Below, one piece after another: positions 43,717 through 52,600 of a stretch of 64,000 nucleotides of DNA. How positions within the stretch are numbered: the stretch's first letter is position 1; each line of letters starts with the position of its first letter. The stretch spans positions 131,079 through 195,078 of the forward strand of contig JBKBIP010000007.1 in assembly GCA_046297495.1 (NCBI GenBank). The letters run 5' to 3'. The notes under the pieces were generated by a model. That model made no database searches. It was not told where the DNA came from and saw only the letters and a list, made by a program, of their open reading frames with translations. Source of the DNA: JBKBIP01 sp046297495. Its GTDB lineage: Bacteria > Planctomycetota > Planctomycetia > Gemmatales > Gemmataceae. The translations under genes and the position numbers were made by a program.

Positions 43717-44142
43717 TCACTTCGCCTCCGGCAAGGGCCATTCGCCGGTTTCGTGCCAGATTTCATAGCAGGCCAGCCAGCGCCAGGCGGCTTGGATGGC
43801 GAAGATGCAGGTGTAGCGCGACGGGTCCCAACGGCTGGCCGCCCGCGTGCTCCCCTGACGCCATAAACACAGGGTTTGCCCTTCGAGCAGGTGCGGGCAG
43901 TGCTTCAGTGGTGTCAGGACGCGCGTTTCGGGGGGCACGGTCGGATAGCTGGACACCAGGCGCGTTTCCAGCTGATAGATGTTATGGCCGGGCTTGAGGA
44001 GATAACGCAGCACCAAGCTGCTCCCCAAGCGAACGGCGCGAATTTTAAACTCTGGGTCGCGCCCTTCGTTGTAGCGCTCGATGACCGGCAATTCGATGGT
44101 CAGCAAGCGGCGTTTGCCCGCTTCACTATCGAGAAGTCCCAT
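43717..44142 (-). CDS. E2-like ubiquitin-conjugating-fold protein
   Basis: The 141-aa protein follows the E2 fold order: strands LTIELPVIERYN and SSLVLRYLLKPG, then SSYPTVPPETRVLTPL (the usual YPxxPP turn), and HCPHLLEGQTLCLW. In the last block Pro83-His84 match the HPN-like position and Cys92 the catalytic cysteine. The segment SRWDPSRYTCIFAIQAAWRWL matches the WxP helix that follows in E2s. The start at 44142 (MGLLDSE) avoids a perfect palindrome that a longer frame would run through. It should accept an activated tag from the E1-like protein. Confidence 0.75.
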   Translation of the reverse strand: MGLLDSEAGKRRLLTIELPVIERYNEGRDPEFKIRAVRLGSSLVLRYLLKPGHNIYQLETRLVSSYPTVPPETRVLTPLKHCPHLLEGQTLCLWRQGSTRAASRWDPSRYTCIFAIQAAWRWLACYEIWHETGEWPLPEAK

Positions 44143-44230
44143 GGCTCGGTGCGTTAGCGGTGGAATCAGCGGCCTCTCTCCTATCGCCGAAAGCCAATGG
44201 AGCCACCTACCGGCGCGGTTGGGCGGAGCA

Positions 44231-44262
44231 ATGTTTCCCTCCCCGCGTGGGGAGGGAAACAT
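44231..44262. repeat. Perfect 32-base palindrome
   Basis: ATGTTTCCCTCCCC and GGGGAGGGAAACAT form a 14-bp stem around GCGT. It lies between the 60-aa gene and the E2-like gene and might limit transcription in the cluster. Confidence 0.75.
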
Positions 44263-44289
44263 CACCTCTTCCGCTGAGGAATCGTCGGG

Positions 44290-44472
44290 TTAGTAGTGGC
44301 ACGGAACGGACTTGATGGCGGTGATGACCTCCTCATCCGGAACCTCGTCGGCGGTGCCCAGGAAGCTGGTGTCGCGTCGATCCATCAGGATCGCCAGGTC
44401 CCGTTCGGCGTTGCCCCGCAAGGCAGTGATGAGTTGTCGCCGTTCCACGTCATTGAGAGGACGGAAATCCAT
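44290..44472 (-). CDS. 60-aa protein of the E1-E2-JAB cluster
   Basis: A clean AAGGAG eight bases before the ATG and the position between the JAB and E2-like genes support this 60-aa gene. The sequence is highly charged and helical (VERRQLITALRGNAERDLAI, then EVPDEEVITAIKSV). It ends in Pro-Cys-His-Tyr, without the Gly-Gly tail of ubiquitin-like modifiers, and shows no beta-grasp pattern. I do not recognise it. It might be a small regulator or an unconventional tag. Confidence 0.65.
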   Translation of the reverse strand: MDFRPLNDVERRQLITALRGNAERDLAILMDRRDTSFLGTADEVPDEEVITAIKSVPCHY

Positions 44473-44518
44473 CGTCTTACTCCTTTCCCGTAAAAGAGAG
44501 GAAACCTCAAACTCTGCT

Positions 44519-45475
44519 TCACATGTGAGATGCCAGTTCCGCTAACAGGAGATAGACGCCTTGATCGACGCGCTGTTCGCGCGGGTCCGCCGCCAAAATG
44601 TCGCCGTCGCGCAAGAGGAAGTAATGCACGGCATCCTCCTCCAACAGGACGCGCAAGGCGTCATAAGGTTCGGCCAACGGGATGGTGACGACCAGCATCT
44701 CTCCCGAACGCCCCGGCACGACATCGAAACGCACTCCTTTTTGCTGTTGGGCCAAACGGTCCAGCCGCTCGGCGTGCTTTTCGATGGTAGACCAGACTGT
44801 ATGCAAAGGGCGTGCCAAATCCGGCCCCAAGGTCATCGCCACCGGCAGTGGGCGATAGCTGGCGTCGCCGTCCTTCAAGGCGTACCAACTGAAACACAGC
44901 TTGCCCCAGCATTGCAGGTGCGGCTTCGGCTGTCGAGCCAGCAAGGGGTCATTGTCCGCGTGACCGTCCGCCGTGCCGATGGCGAAAATCCCTTCGCCGC
45001 CGCGTAACTGTCCCACCCAGCGGCTGTCACCGCGATAATCCGCGTCGCTGGGATGGCGCAAGCTGCCGGGGTGCGTATGGACCACCCCCAAGATGGTCAA
45101 GCGGCGATCCGTCTGGCGCACGATCCGGCTGCCCAACGCTTGCCCGATGCTGTTGAAGCGCACGTGAGCGACGCCGGCATTTCGTTCCGCCCCCGCCGGC
45201 AAGGTGGCCAGCGCGATGGCTTGATGCGCCTCCCGCAAGCCCAGCAGCACCCAGCCCGTTTCTTCCTCGCCGCGCGTGCTGCTCCGATGCTCGGCGAATT
45301 CCTGAAACAGCGTTCGCCCCACGCCATCGGTCAGCACGACGCGCTGCAGGGGATGGTAGGGAACAGAGCCGCCTACCACCGGACGACGTTGCGGTTCCCC
45401 GCCGCGGACGCGCCGCAGGGTTCCTTGCATCTCCTCGAGCAGCTGGCTGGTGGTGCTGACCAAGACCTGCCACAT
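44519..45475 (-). CDS. JAB/JAMM metalloprotease (deubiquitinase-like)
   Basis: The 318-aa protein has a JAMM zinc site that fits exactly: a glutamate in GEEETGWVLLG near residue 72, then His133-Thr-His135, Ser143 and Asp146 in HTHPGSLRHPSDAD (H-x-H-x7-S-x2-D). Such enzymes cut isopeptide or C-terminal tags from proteins. Residues 215-318 form a second region with alternating strand and helix and no family that I recognise. AGGAGA lies about ten bases before the ATG. It is probably the first large gene of the cluster containing the E2- and E1-like genes. Confidence 0.87.
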   Translation of the reverse strand: MWQVLVSTTSQLLEEMQGTLRRVRGGEPQRRPVVGGSVPYHPLQRVVLTDGVGRTLFQEFAEHRSSTRGEEETGWVLLGLREAHQAIALATLPAGAERNAGVAHVRFNSIGQALGSRIVRQTDRRLTILGVVHTHPGSLRHPSDADYRGDSRWVGQLRGGEGIFAIGTADGHADNDPLLARQPKPHLQCWGKLCFSWYALKDGDASYRPLPVAMTLGPDLARPLHTVWSTIEKHAERLDRLAQQQKGVRFDVVPGRSGEMLVVTIPLAEPYDALRVLLEEDAVHYFLLRDGDILAADPREQRVDQGVYLLLAELASHM

Positions 45476-45557
45476 GGTTCGTCACGTCTCCTGCTAGAAC
45501 CGACAGCCAGAAGTCAGGAACCCGAGGTCACGTGACTCCTGGTACGATAGGGAGCCG

Positions 45558-45749
45558 CTAGAACCACTTCCGCCCCTGTCCGGCCTTGCCACCGGCACTC
45601 GCGCTCCATTTCCCACAACCCTTTTCATCATAACGCCCGTGGTTGAAATAGTCAAAAGGTCCATGCGCGGTTTCACGGCGTGTCGGCTTCACGGCGCGTC
45701 GGCGGGGTTGGACACGGGTAGTCACTGTCGTGGGTTCGTGTCCATCCAT
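45558..45749 (-). CDS. Possible 63-aa protein upstream of the JAB gene
   Basis: From ATG 45749 (GGAAG upstream) a 63-codon frame ends 82 bases before the JAB gene, on the same strand. It is basic and ends in GGKAGQGRKWF after GPFDYFNHGRYDEKGC. The frame could be extended to 45797. Coding is supported only by the ribosome site, position and the ordered C-terminal half. No family is recognised. Confidence 0.38.
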   Translation of the reverse strand: MDGHEPTTVTTRVQPRRRAVKPTRRETAHGPFDYFNHGRYDEKGCGKWSASAGGKAGQGRKWF

Positions 45750-45802
45750 AGAGGACTTCCGTGAAGCGCTGGCTCCGTGAGGTCGTCCGTCCGCCATTCA
45801 CT

Positions 45803-47404
45803 CTAACCCTCAACCGGCGCGACGCACGAAATATGGCGCGACCACCGTGCATCATCTCGTTGGGGAAAATCGGCGCGGAAGTGGACGCCGCGCGATTCCT
45901 GGCGCAGTAGAGCGGAGTGGATCATCAGCCGAGCGACCGTGAGCAGATTTTGCAGCTCCCAGCCAGCGCGGGAGTCGAACTCGCGGGCCAACACGTACCG
46001 GCACCAGAAGGCGACATCGCGTTCGGCCTCGCGCAAGCCCTCGGCGTCGCGGACCACCCCCATCTTGCGGCCCATGAGACTGCGCAAGGAATTGGTGATG
46101 TCGCCCACATCGAGCGCATTGGAGGTATCCGGTTCCAATCGGCAACCGATCGACGGGACGCGAAACGTGTCCGGCAGGGGAGCGGCCGCCGCCGCCGACC
46201 CGCGCCCGCACGCCGCCCCATACACCAGCCCTTCGAGCAAGCTATTTGATGCCAGCCGATTAGCGCCGTGCAGTCCACTGCAAGTCACTTCGCCGGCCGC
46301 CCATAGTCCCGGCAATGTCGTGCGTCCTCGCGCATCCACCGTCACGCCGCCGATCATGTAATGGGCGCCGGGACGCACCGGGATCGGATCGCGGGCAATG
46401 TCCAGACCAAACGTGCGGCATACCTTGGCGATGCCTGGGAAACGCTGCCGCGTTTGCTCGGCGGGCAGGTGCGACAAGTCGAGATACACGTTGGGATGTT
46501 GCGTTTCTTTCATACGGCGGACGATGGCTTGGGCCACGACGTCGCGTGGGGCCAATTCGCCGCGCGGGTCGGTTTCTCGCATGAAGCGGACGCCGTTCTT
46601 GTCGCGCAGATAGGCCCCCTCGCCGCGCACCGCCTCGCTGATCAAATAGCGACTCGAACCTGCCACATAAAGGACCGTGGGATGAAACTGCATGAATTCC
46701 ATGTCGCGCAGCTCGGCCCCGGCCCGGTAGGCCGCCGCCAGGCCGTCCCCTGTCGCCACCGGCGGATTGGTCGTCTCCCGATAGACCATGCCGGCGCCGC
46801 CACTGGCCAAAATCGTCTGCTTGGCCCAGATCAGCAGCTTGCCCGCCGCCGGCCGCCAGACCAATGCCCCGACACAGGCCCCCTCATGCGTCAGCAAATC
46901 GATGGTGAACGTCTCCGGCCAAAGGGTGAGATGGGGGGTGTTGGTCGCCGTCGCGATGATGGCACGCATGACCTCATGGCCGGTGGCGTCCCCCAAGGCG
47001 TGGACGATGCGGCGGTGGCTGTGGCCGCCTTCGCGCGTCAGGGCCAATTGCCCTTCTTCCAAGTCGAAATGCGTGTTCCACTCGATCAAGCGGGCGATTT
47101 GCGCCGGCGCTGCGCGGACCACGGCTTCCACCACCTCCCGCGCGCACAACCCCGCGCCGGCGGCGATGGTGTCCTCGATATGATTCTCGAAGCGATCTTC
47201 CGGTGACAGGACGCCAGCAATACCGCCCTGGGCGTAGGCGCTGCTGCTCTGCTCCATGCTTTCCTTGGTGACGACGAGGACCTGGAGTTCCGGCGGCACT
47301 TCCAGCGCCGCCCGCAACCCCGCGATGCCGCCGCCGATCACCAGAATATCGGTGAAGAAGTGGGGCGTTTGTTTGGGACCAAATTGAACCAGGTAGCGGT
47401 GCAT
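45803..47404 (-). CDS. nadB: L-aspartate oxidase
   Basis: Oxidises L-aspartate to iminoaspartate, the first step of de novo NAD synthesis, with FAD. The 533-aa protein has the FAD loop DILVIGGGIAGLRAALE, the family motif SSSAYAQGGIAGVLSPED, EGGHSHRRIVHALGDATG with the active-site region, and ARGTTLPG-type sequence (seen as GRTTLPGLWAAGEV) before GLHGANRLASNSLLEGLV. The C-terminal helical domain is complete. nadA and nadC are not in the window. Confidence 0.95.
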   Translation of the reverse strand: MHRYLVQFGPKQTPHFFTDILVIGGGIAGLRAALEVPPELQVLVVTKESMEQSSSAYAQGGIAGVLSPEDRFENHIEDTIAAGAGLCAREVVEAVVRAAPAQIARLIEWNTHFDLEEGQLALTREGGHSHRRIVHALGDATGHEVMRAIIATATNTPHLTLWPETFTIDLLTHEGACVGALVWRPAAGKLLIWAKQTILASGGAGMVYRETTNPPVATGDGLAAAYRAGAELRDMEFMQFHPTVLYVAGSSRYLISEAVRGEGAYLRDKNGVRFMRETDPRGELAPRDVVAQAIVRRMKETQHPNVYLDLSHLPAEQTRQRFPGIAKVCRTFGLDIARDPIPVRPGAHYMIGGVTVDARGRTTLPGLWAAGEVTCSGLHGANRLASNSLLEGLVYGAACGRGSAAAAAPLPDTFRVPSIGCRLEPDTSNALDVGDITNSLRSLMGRKMGVVRDAEGLREAERDVAFWCRYVLAREFDSRAGWELQNLLTVARLMIHSALLRQESRGVHFRADFPQRDDARWSRHISCVAPVEG

Positions 47405-47422
47405 GGTGTCGTGATCAATAAA

Positions 47423-47456
47423 TTTCGTTTAGCGTGCGCGCCAGCGGCGCGCATTA
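47423..47456. repeat. Inverted repeat, family B (copy 4)
   Basis: CGTTTAGCGTGCGCGCC-AGC-GGCGCGCA. On the minus strand it starts at the stop codon of the C45 gene. Confidence 0.55.
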
Positions 47457-48617
47457 CTCGTCATTGCGCAGCAATGGTCCTAGCTCCAACACCTTCGGCG
47501 GCAGCGCGGCGGCGGGGGACGCGCCGATGGATAGGTGCAAGCGCAGCGTGGCCGGCTCGAAGATCATGCTTTGCAGCGTGTAACCGGCAACGCTGACATC
47601 CTGAAGACAACGATGGACGTCGGCCACTTCCAATTGCCGCAGTTGCCGGCTCTTGTCCAGCGTGGCGTAGCGCTCCAACGTCCGAAAGTAATTGCGCTGC
47701 TCGTCGGGCTTGAGTTCCTGGCTGCAAAAGTGGTTGGTGCATGGGCCAATCCCTTCCACGGGCCGGCGCACCACGACCTGGTCGGGCGTCACCTCGAAAA
47801 TGGCTCCCCCTTGCCGATCACAGATGGCCAAGTTGGTGATGGTGGTGCGCTTCATCGACCGCAACAGTTTGACCGCTTCCTCGACCGTCGCGCACTCTTC
47901 CAACAGTCGCCGATAGCACAACGCATAGGGAGTTCCCATCACGTCAAACCGTTTGTGACCGGCCTGGACCGACCCCACTTCCAACACCCCCAGGCACAAG
48001 CCCGCGTCATTCATCCCGGACAGGCAACCCACCAAGCCGGGAAAGCCGATGGCGGCGAACGCGCGTTTTCCTTCCGGACGATAGATCGTCACCAAGCTGT
48101 AATATTCGATGTAGCCCAGCGAATCGTAATCCAGATTGCGGCCCAGCAACGGCCCTTGGGTGGCGCTGCGTGCGGGCTCGACGATCAGGGCCGAGCAAGC
48201 GATCACTTTCTTGAGATCGAACATGGTGTTGCCGACGACCAGTTGTTCCCGGTCGATGCCCGTCTTGCTCATGGCCTCCAGCTCGGCGCGATGATCGGCG
48301 GGGAAGCGCGGCACCATGCTGGCGCCGACTCGCGCCAGCGCCGGCCAGGTAGCTTCCGCGCCGAAGGCCGCCAACAGGTCCTTGGGGTAGTTCAGCACCC
48401 GGCGGCCTGGTTTCACGGCCAGCGTGGCCACTTGTTCGCCCATCTCCTCCGGGGTGCCCGCGACGATCAACACGGGCAGGCCGTTGATGTATTGCAATTC
48501 CCCTTTGCCATGTTTGCCAGGAGGAAAGCGAAAAGCGTCATCCGCCGCGCGGCTTGAGGATGGCAGACCGATGATATGCAATAGACAGAGAACAGGGACC
48601 AGATACAGTCGTGGCAT
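47454..48617 (-). CDS. C45-family Ntn hydrolase (acyl-CoA:6-APA acyltransferase-like), secreted
   Basis: ATG 48617 with GGAG eight bases upstream gives 387 residues; the very long frame reaching 49622 is an alternative frame over the next gene. A signal peptide (LYLVPVLCLLHIIGLPSSSRA) precedes the mature part. The likely N-terminal nucleophile is the Cys in VIACSALIVEP, followed by GPLLGRNLDYDSLGY, and later GLVGCLSGMNDAGLCLGV, all typical of C45. These enzymes cleave or exchange amide bonds after self-processing at the Cys. The substrate is unknown. Confidence 0.82.
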   Translation of the reverse strand: MPRLYLVPVLCLLHIIGLPSSSRAADDAFRFPPGKHGKGELQYINGLPVLIVAGTPEEMGEQVATLAVKPGRRVLNYPKDLLAAFGAEATWPALARVGASMVPRFPADHRAELEAMSKTGIDREQLVVGNTMFDLKKVIACSALIVEPARSATQGPLLGRNLDYDSLGYIEYYSLVTIYRPEGKRAFAAIGFPGLVGCLSGMNDAGLCLGVLEVGSVQAGHKRFDVMGTPYALCYRRLLEECATVEEAVKLLRSMKRTTITNLAICDRQGGAIFEVTPDQVVVRRPVEGIGPCTNHFCSQELKPDEQRNYFRTLERYATLDKSRQLRQLEVADVHRCLQDVSVAGYTLQSMIFEPATLRLHLSIGASPAAALPPKVLELGPLLRNDE

Positions 48618-48718
48618 CGGCAACACTCCGCCGGGTTTAGGAAAAAGGGGCAATTCCACCAGAAAGTACCAAACCGTTCTCGCCAAAGTTTGACAAGGGC
48701 ATTTTCGACTGTGGGGAA

Positions 48719-49606
48719 TCAGGCAAAATGCCCCTGCCGCCACAGAGAGGCGAAATCCATGGATAAGGCCACGGTCACATGGATAGCGGCTCCCAACCAG
48801 ATGGACCGCGTTTTGAGACTCATGAACCCCAAGGCGATGCCGGCGATGATCGAAGCGAGGGTTTCCGGCATGGGCTTGCCGAAATGAATCATGCAATAGG
48901 GGACCATCGATACAAAAATGGCATAGACGCCGAAGCGATGGCGGGTGCCGTGCAACAGGAAACCCCGGAAGAAGAATTCCAAAGCGAAGAATTGGATGGC
49001 ATATTTTAACTCCCAGCGCCAGAAGTTCGGCCAAAACGATTGCTCGCGGGAAAACGTGTAAAAGGGGTAAGTGGCCTGGAAATGGGCATCGGTAGAGACT
49101 AGCCAAACCAGCGGCAACACCACGGCCAACATCACGCCGTAAATCCAAAGATCGGTGAACGCGCCGCGCAGCTTGAGGCCATAGTCCCGCAAACTTTCCC
49201 GAAACCCCAAGCGAATGACCAAGGCCGGGATGAGGAAATAGGTGACAACGCAGCCGAACGCCCAATAACTGAGCCGATTGTGGGAGGCATCCGCCGTCTC
49301 GAACAAGGCAGCGCTGAGATCGCCAAGACCGACCGCCCAGAGCCAACCCGTCAATCGGGCGAGGCCGTCCGCTTTCATCATGTAATTTTGGATGGTCAGC
49401 GCCACCGCCGCCGTGATCAGAACCGCCATGAGCTTTCCATCCGGTCGCCGGCCCGCGTCGGACGCCTGATAGTCGCGGGCTTCGCGCTCGACGCAACGCA
49501 GCGGCTGCATGAGTAGCTGGTCCCAGAAGCGCGCACGCTGAACCGCGATGGGGGCGTTTGCTGGAACGGATGCGCTCGCCAATGGCTCGCTTGCTAAACC
49601 ATCCAT
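48719..49606 (-). CDS. CPBP-family intramembrane protease
   Basis: The 295-aa frame holds about eight membrane helices. CPBP motifs are FALEFFFRGFLLHGTRHRFG (Glu...Arg), CMIHFGKPMPETLAS (His), and SIWLGAAIHVTVAL (His). Single-Glu variants of the EExxxR motif are known. The first 15 residues (MDGLASEPLASAS) lie over a family B-like hairpin (49571-49598), so the true start may be further in, for instance at residue 33. In bacteria such proteins act on prenylated or small membrane peptides; the target here is unknown. Confidence 0.78.
   Translation of the reverse strand: MDGLASEPLASASVPANAPIAVQRARFWDQLLMQPLRCVEREARDYQASDAGRRPDGKLMAVLITAAVALTIQNYMMKADGLARLTGWLWAVGLGDLSAALFETADASHNRLSYWAFGCVVTYFLIPALVIRLGFRESLRDYGLKLRGAFTDLWIYGVMLAVVLPLVWLVSTDAHFQATYPFYTFSREQSFWPNFWRWELKYAIQFFALEFFFRGFLLHGTRHRFGVYAIFVSMVPYCMIHFGKPMPETLASIIAGIALGFMSLKTRSIWLGAAIHVTVALSMDFASLWRQGHFA
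49571..49598. repeat. Inverted repeat, family B-like (copy 5), overlapping the CPBP start
   Basis: GCGCTCGCC-AAT-GGCTCGC followed by TTGCTAAAC, the complement of the family B TTTAGC end. It lies 3' of the DUF4175-like gene on the same strand. Confidence 0.45.
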
Positions 49607-49625
49607 TACCCGTTGCCCCCAAACA

Positions 49626-52600
49626 TCACGGTTTTTTCCTCATCTTGGCCAATTCCTCGGTGAATTGCCGGTAGGCGTCGCGGAATTCGGGAGGTGGGAG
49701 AGCGGCGCCGGCGTTGAGCAGCTTCTGGGCTTCTCCCGTGGAGCTGGACTCGACCTGGCGCGGCCCCAAGCTCGACAGATTACCGCCTTGCTGGGGGCCA
49801 TCCCGTTTCGCCGAGGCAGCAGCGGCTTTCTGGCGGCGAAGCATGGCCTCGTAAGCTTTGAGGAATTGTTGATATTCCTCTTCCGTGATGTTGGCTCGTT
49901 TCAGGTCTTCCTGGCTGACTTGATTCCGGATGTCTTCGAGCTGCAATTCACCGGCCCGGCGTTGATGCGCGGCATCGGACTTCTCGCCGGGCGGGGCTTC
50001 CGAGCCATCGCCAGCGCCGACGATGTTGCCCTCGCGGTCGCCGCCGCCGGGAGTGCGCGTGTTTCCGGGATTTTGTTCCTGGTCGGTGCCATTCCCTTTG
50101 GCGTTGCCTGCCTCGGTGCCCGGTTGCGTGGTCTTCTCACTGGCAATGGGAGTACCGTCTTGTCCCTTGCCGTTGTCCTGAATGGGGTCTCCCTTGGCTT
50201 GGGATTCTTGGCCGTTGGGCTGGCCCCCTTTGTTCATGCCAGCATCCGCCATGCCGCCCGGTGGTTCCTTGGCGTCTCCCGCGTCCGCCTGGTTGCCGGT
50301 GGGGTTGCGCTGCTCGGTCGGCGGCACCTCGGGGCCTGGTTGCTCGCCAGCTTCTTGCAGGGCGTCGTTGGCGGCCTGGCGCACTTGTTCATCTTGGGCT
50401 TTCTGCCCCATCTCTTTCAGCTCGCGGACGGCTTCCGCGCGTTTTTGGGGGTCGTTGCTCTTGAGGTCTTTCTTCAGGGCATCGACATCCTCTTTGGTGG
50501 CTAAGTTTTCCTCTCCCACGCCCGTTTTATCCGTGCCTGATTTGGCGTTGGGGTCGGGTTTGTCGGCGGCCTTGGCGACGCCCTGGCCCCCTTCTTCGCC
50601 GTCGAGCTGTTCGGGCTTGTTCATACCTTTAGGTTCCTCCCCCGTGGCGGTGGCTTTGGTTCCTTCCTCTTTGCCAGCGCCGGGTTCGGCGTTTTCCTTG
50701 CTCCCTTGCTGGCCGGCGTCTTTTCCTTCGGCCTTGGCCTGTTCGGAGCGTTCTCCTTTGGCGTCGCCGGGCTGTCCGGTGTTGGCGGCGTTGCCTGAGG
50801 GGTCCCCTTCCTTGGCCTGTCCCTTGCTGGATTGTTCTCCGGGCTTGCCTTCTCCCTTGTCATCGCCGGTGCGGATTTCCGGGTTGGGCGCTGGCTTTCC
50901 CTCGCCCCATTCGCGTCCCAGGCCGCCGGGTTCGGGTTTGCTGTTCTTCGCTTGACCGGCTTGTTCTTCCGCTTGTGGCTGCGGCTTGCCCATGCCCCCT
51001 TGGTTTTCGGCGCTGTCTGGTCCGTTCGAGCCATCTTGCGGCTGCGGCTTATCATTCCCTTTGGCCGCCATCGGGTCGGACATGCCGCCGTCTTTGCCGG
51101 CGCCGCCATCAGCCTCGGCTTGGGGTTGCGGTTTGTCCTCCCCCTTGGGGTCGCCGTGCGGGTCGGCGTTGCCGGTGTCGGGGCGGCCTTCGTCCTTGCT
51201 TTCGCCTTCGGGTTGCGGTTGTTCCTCTCCCTTGGCTTCCCCCTTGCTATGGTCTGGTTGTTCCTGCTGCTGCCGTTCCTTCAGGGCTTCTTCCAATTTG
51301 CGCGCGATCTCATCCAGTTTGCGCTCTTGTTCCTTCTGTTCTTCCGTCATTTCATCGGCTTGTTGTTGCTGTTCGGCCTGCTGGCGCTGCTCGGCCCGCT
51401 GTTGGGCGGCTTCGTTCTCCTGGTCGAGCTGTTCATCCTGTTGAGCCTGATGTTGCTCTTGCTCATTCTGGGCTTGTTGGCGTTGTTGTTCTTGTTGTCG
51501 TGGCTCGACGGGCTTGGTGAGAACCACCACATGCGGCGGTTTGCTGTCGCCGATGTTCGCCGCCGGATAATCGCAATTGTCGGTCGCTTCCAGCCAGTAT
51601 TCGATCTCCATGCCTGGCTTCAACTCGACCGGCTGCCCTGCCTCGTCTTGTACCTTGGCCAATTCGATGAAATCCAGATAGTCCAACCGTTGCGGATAGC
51701 TGCCATCGGCGAGCTGGAAGGACTTGTCGGGACGATACGGCTTGGCTTGCAACACTGGCCCATCTTTGACGCGCAGCCGCAGGGCCATCGCAGTTAAGCC
51801 CAAGTCATCCACGGCTTGCCCCTTGACTTGCAGCGTGCCGTTGATCGGCAGCTCGATGCGTTCTCCCGGCTCGGTGATCTCCACGCGCGGTTTCATATCG
51901 TGCTGGACCTGGATGGTGTATGGCATCGGGTCCTTGTTCGTTTCCTCCTCTTCCGACGTGAAGTGAATCCGATAGGCGCCGTCTCGGTCGAGTAGGAACC
52001 GAAAACGCAGGGCTTCCGGCAAGTCTGGTGGGATCACGCCGGCAATCGGCTTCTCCCCTTCGATGTGCAACCGGCCTTCCTTCAGGCGACGGTTGGCATG
52101 AGCCGTCAACGTCACTTCGGTGCCGCGCAGGGCGCGCAAGTTGGGATCACGGCTGGTGCTGTCCGGCCAACCTAGATAAGGACGATAATGATAGGTTACT
52201 TCGAAGCCGGTAAGGAGGGGGGAGGAGCGGACTTGGATACGGTACTCCTCGGTGGCGGCGTCGCCCGCGGTGATGTGGTACCAGAAGCCGTTTTGAACCT
52301 GGTAAGCCGGCAGGCGCACGAACCAATCGCGCGCCAGGGTTGCTTGTTCCAGGGGAAGTTCCTCGTAAATCGGCTCCTTCGGGTCATAGCGAAAACGCAA
52401 CCGGGGAGCATCCGGGCCGCGCGGGTCGGGCAAGGTGCCATCGATGTACACTTGGAACAGGACCGATTGGTTGATGGGCACGGTGGCGTCGCCGCCAGCG
52501 GGTTGAACCAGCGTCAAGCGCGTGCGCGTGGCGATGGCCAGCCCTTCGCCGTAGGGGTTGAAGGCGCGATTGAGCAGGGAGAAGAATTGGGCGGGACGCA

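Noticed and set aside
41480..45475. CBASS or Bil-type antiphage system
   Set aside because: E1, E2 and JAB are shared with those systems, but no nucleotidyltransferase, effector or clear ubiquitin-like gene is present, so I do not assign it to either.
46361..47206. 281-aa plus-strand frame opposite nadB
   Set aside because: Antisense to the L-aspartate oxidase gene, whose motifs are complete.
49548..51797. Long plus-strand frames (318, 257 and 321 aa) opposite the DUF4175-like gene
   Set aside because: They are shadows of the low-complexity Gly/Pro/Glu/Lys tract, producing artificial hydrophobic stretches.
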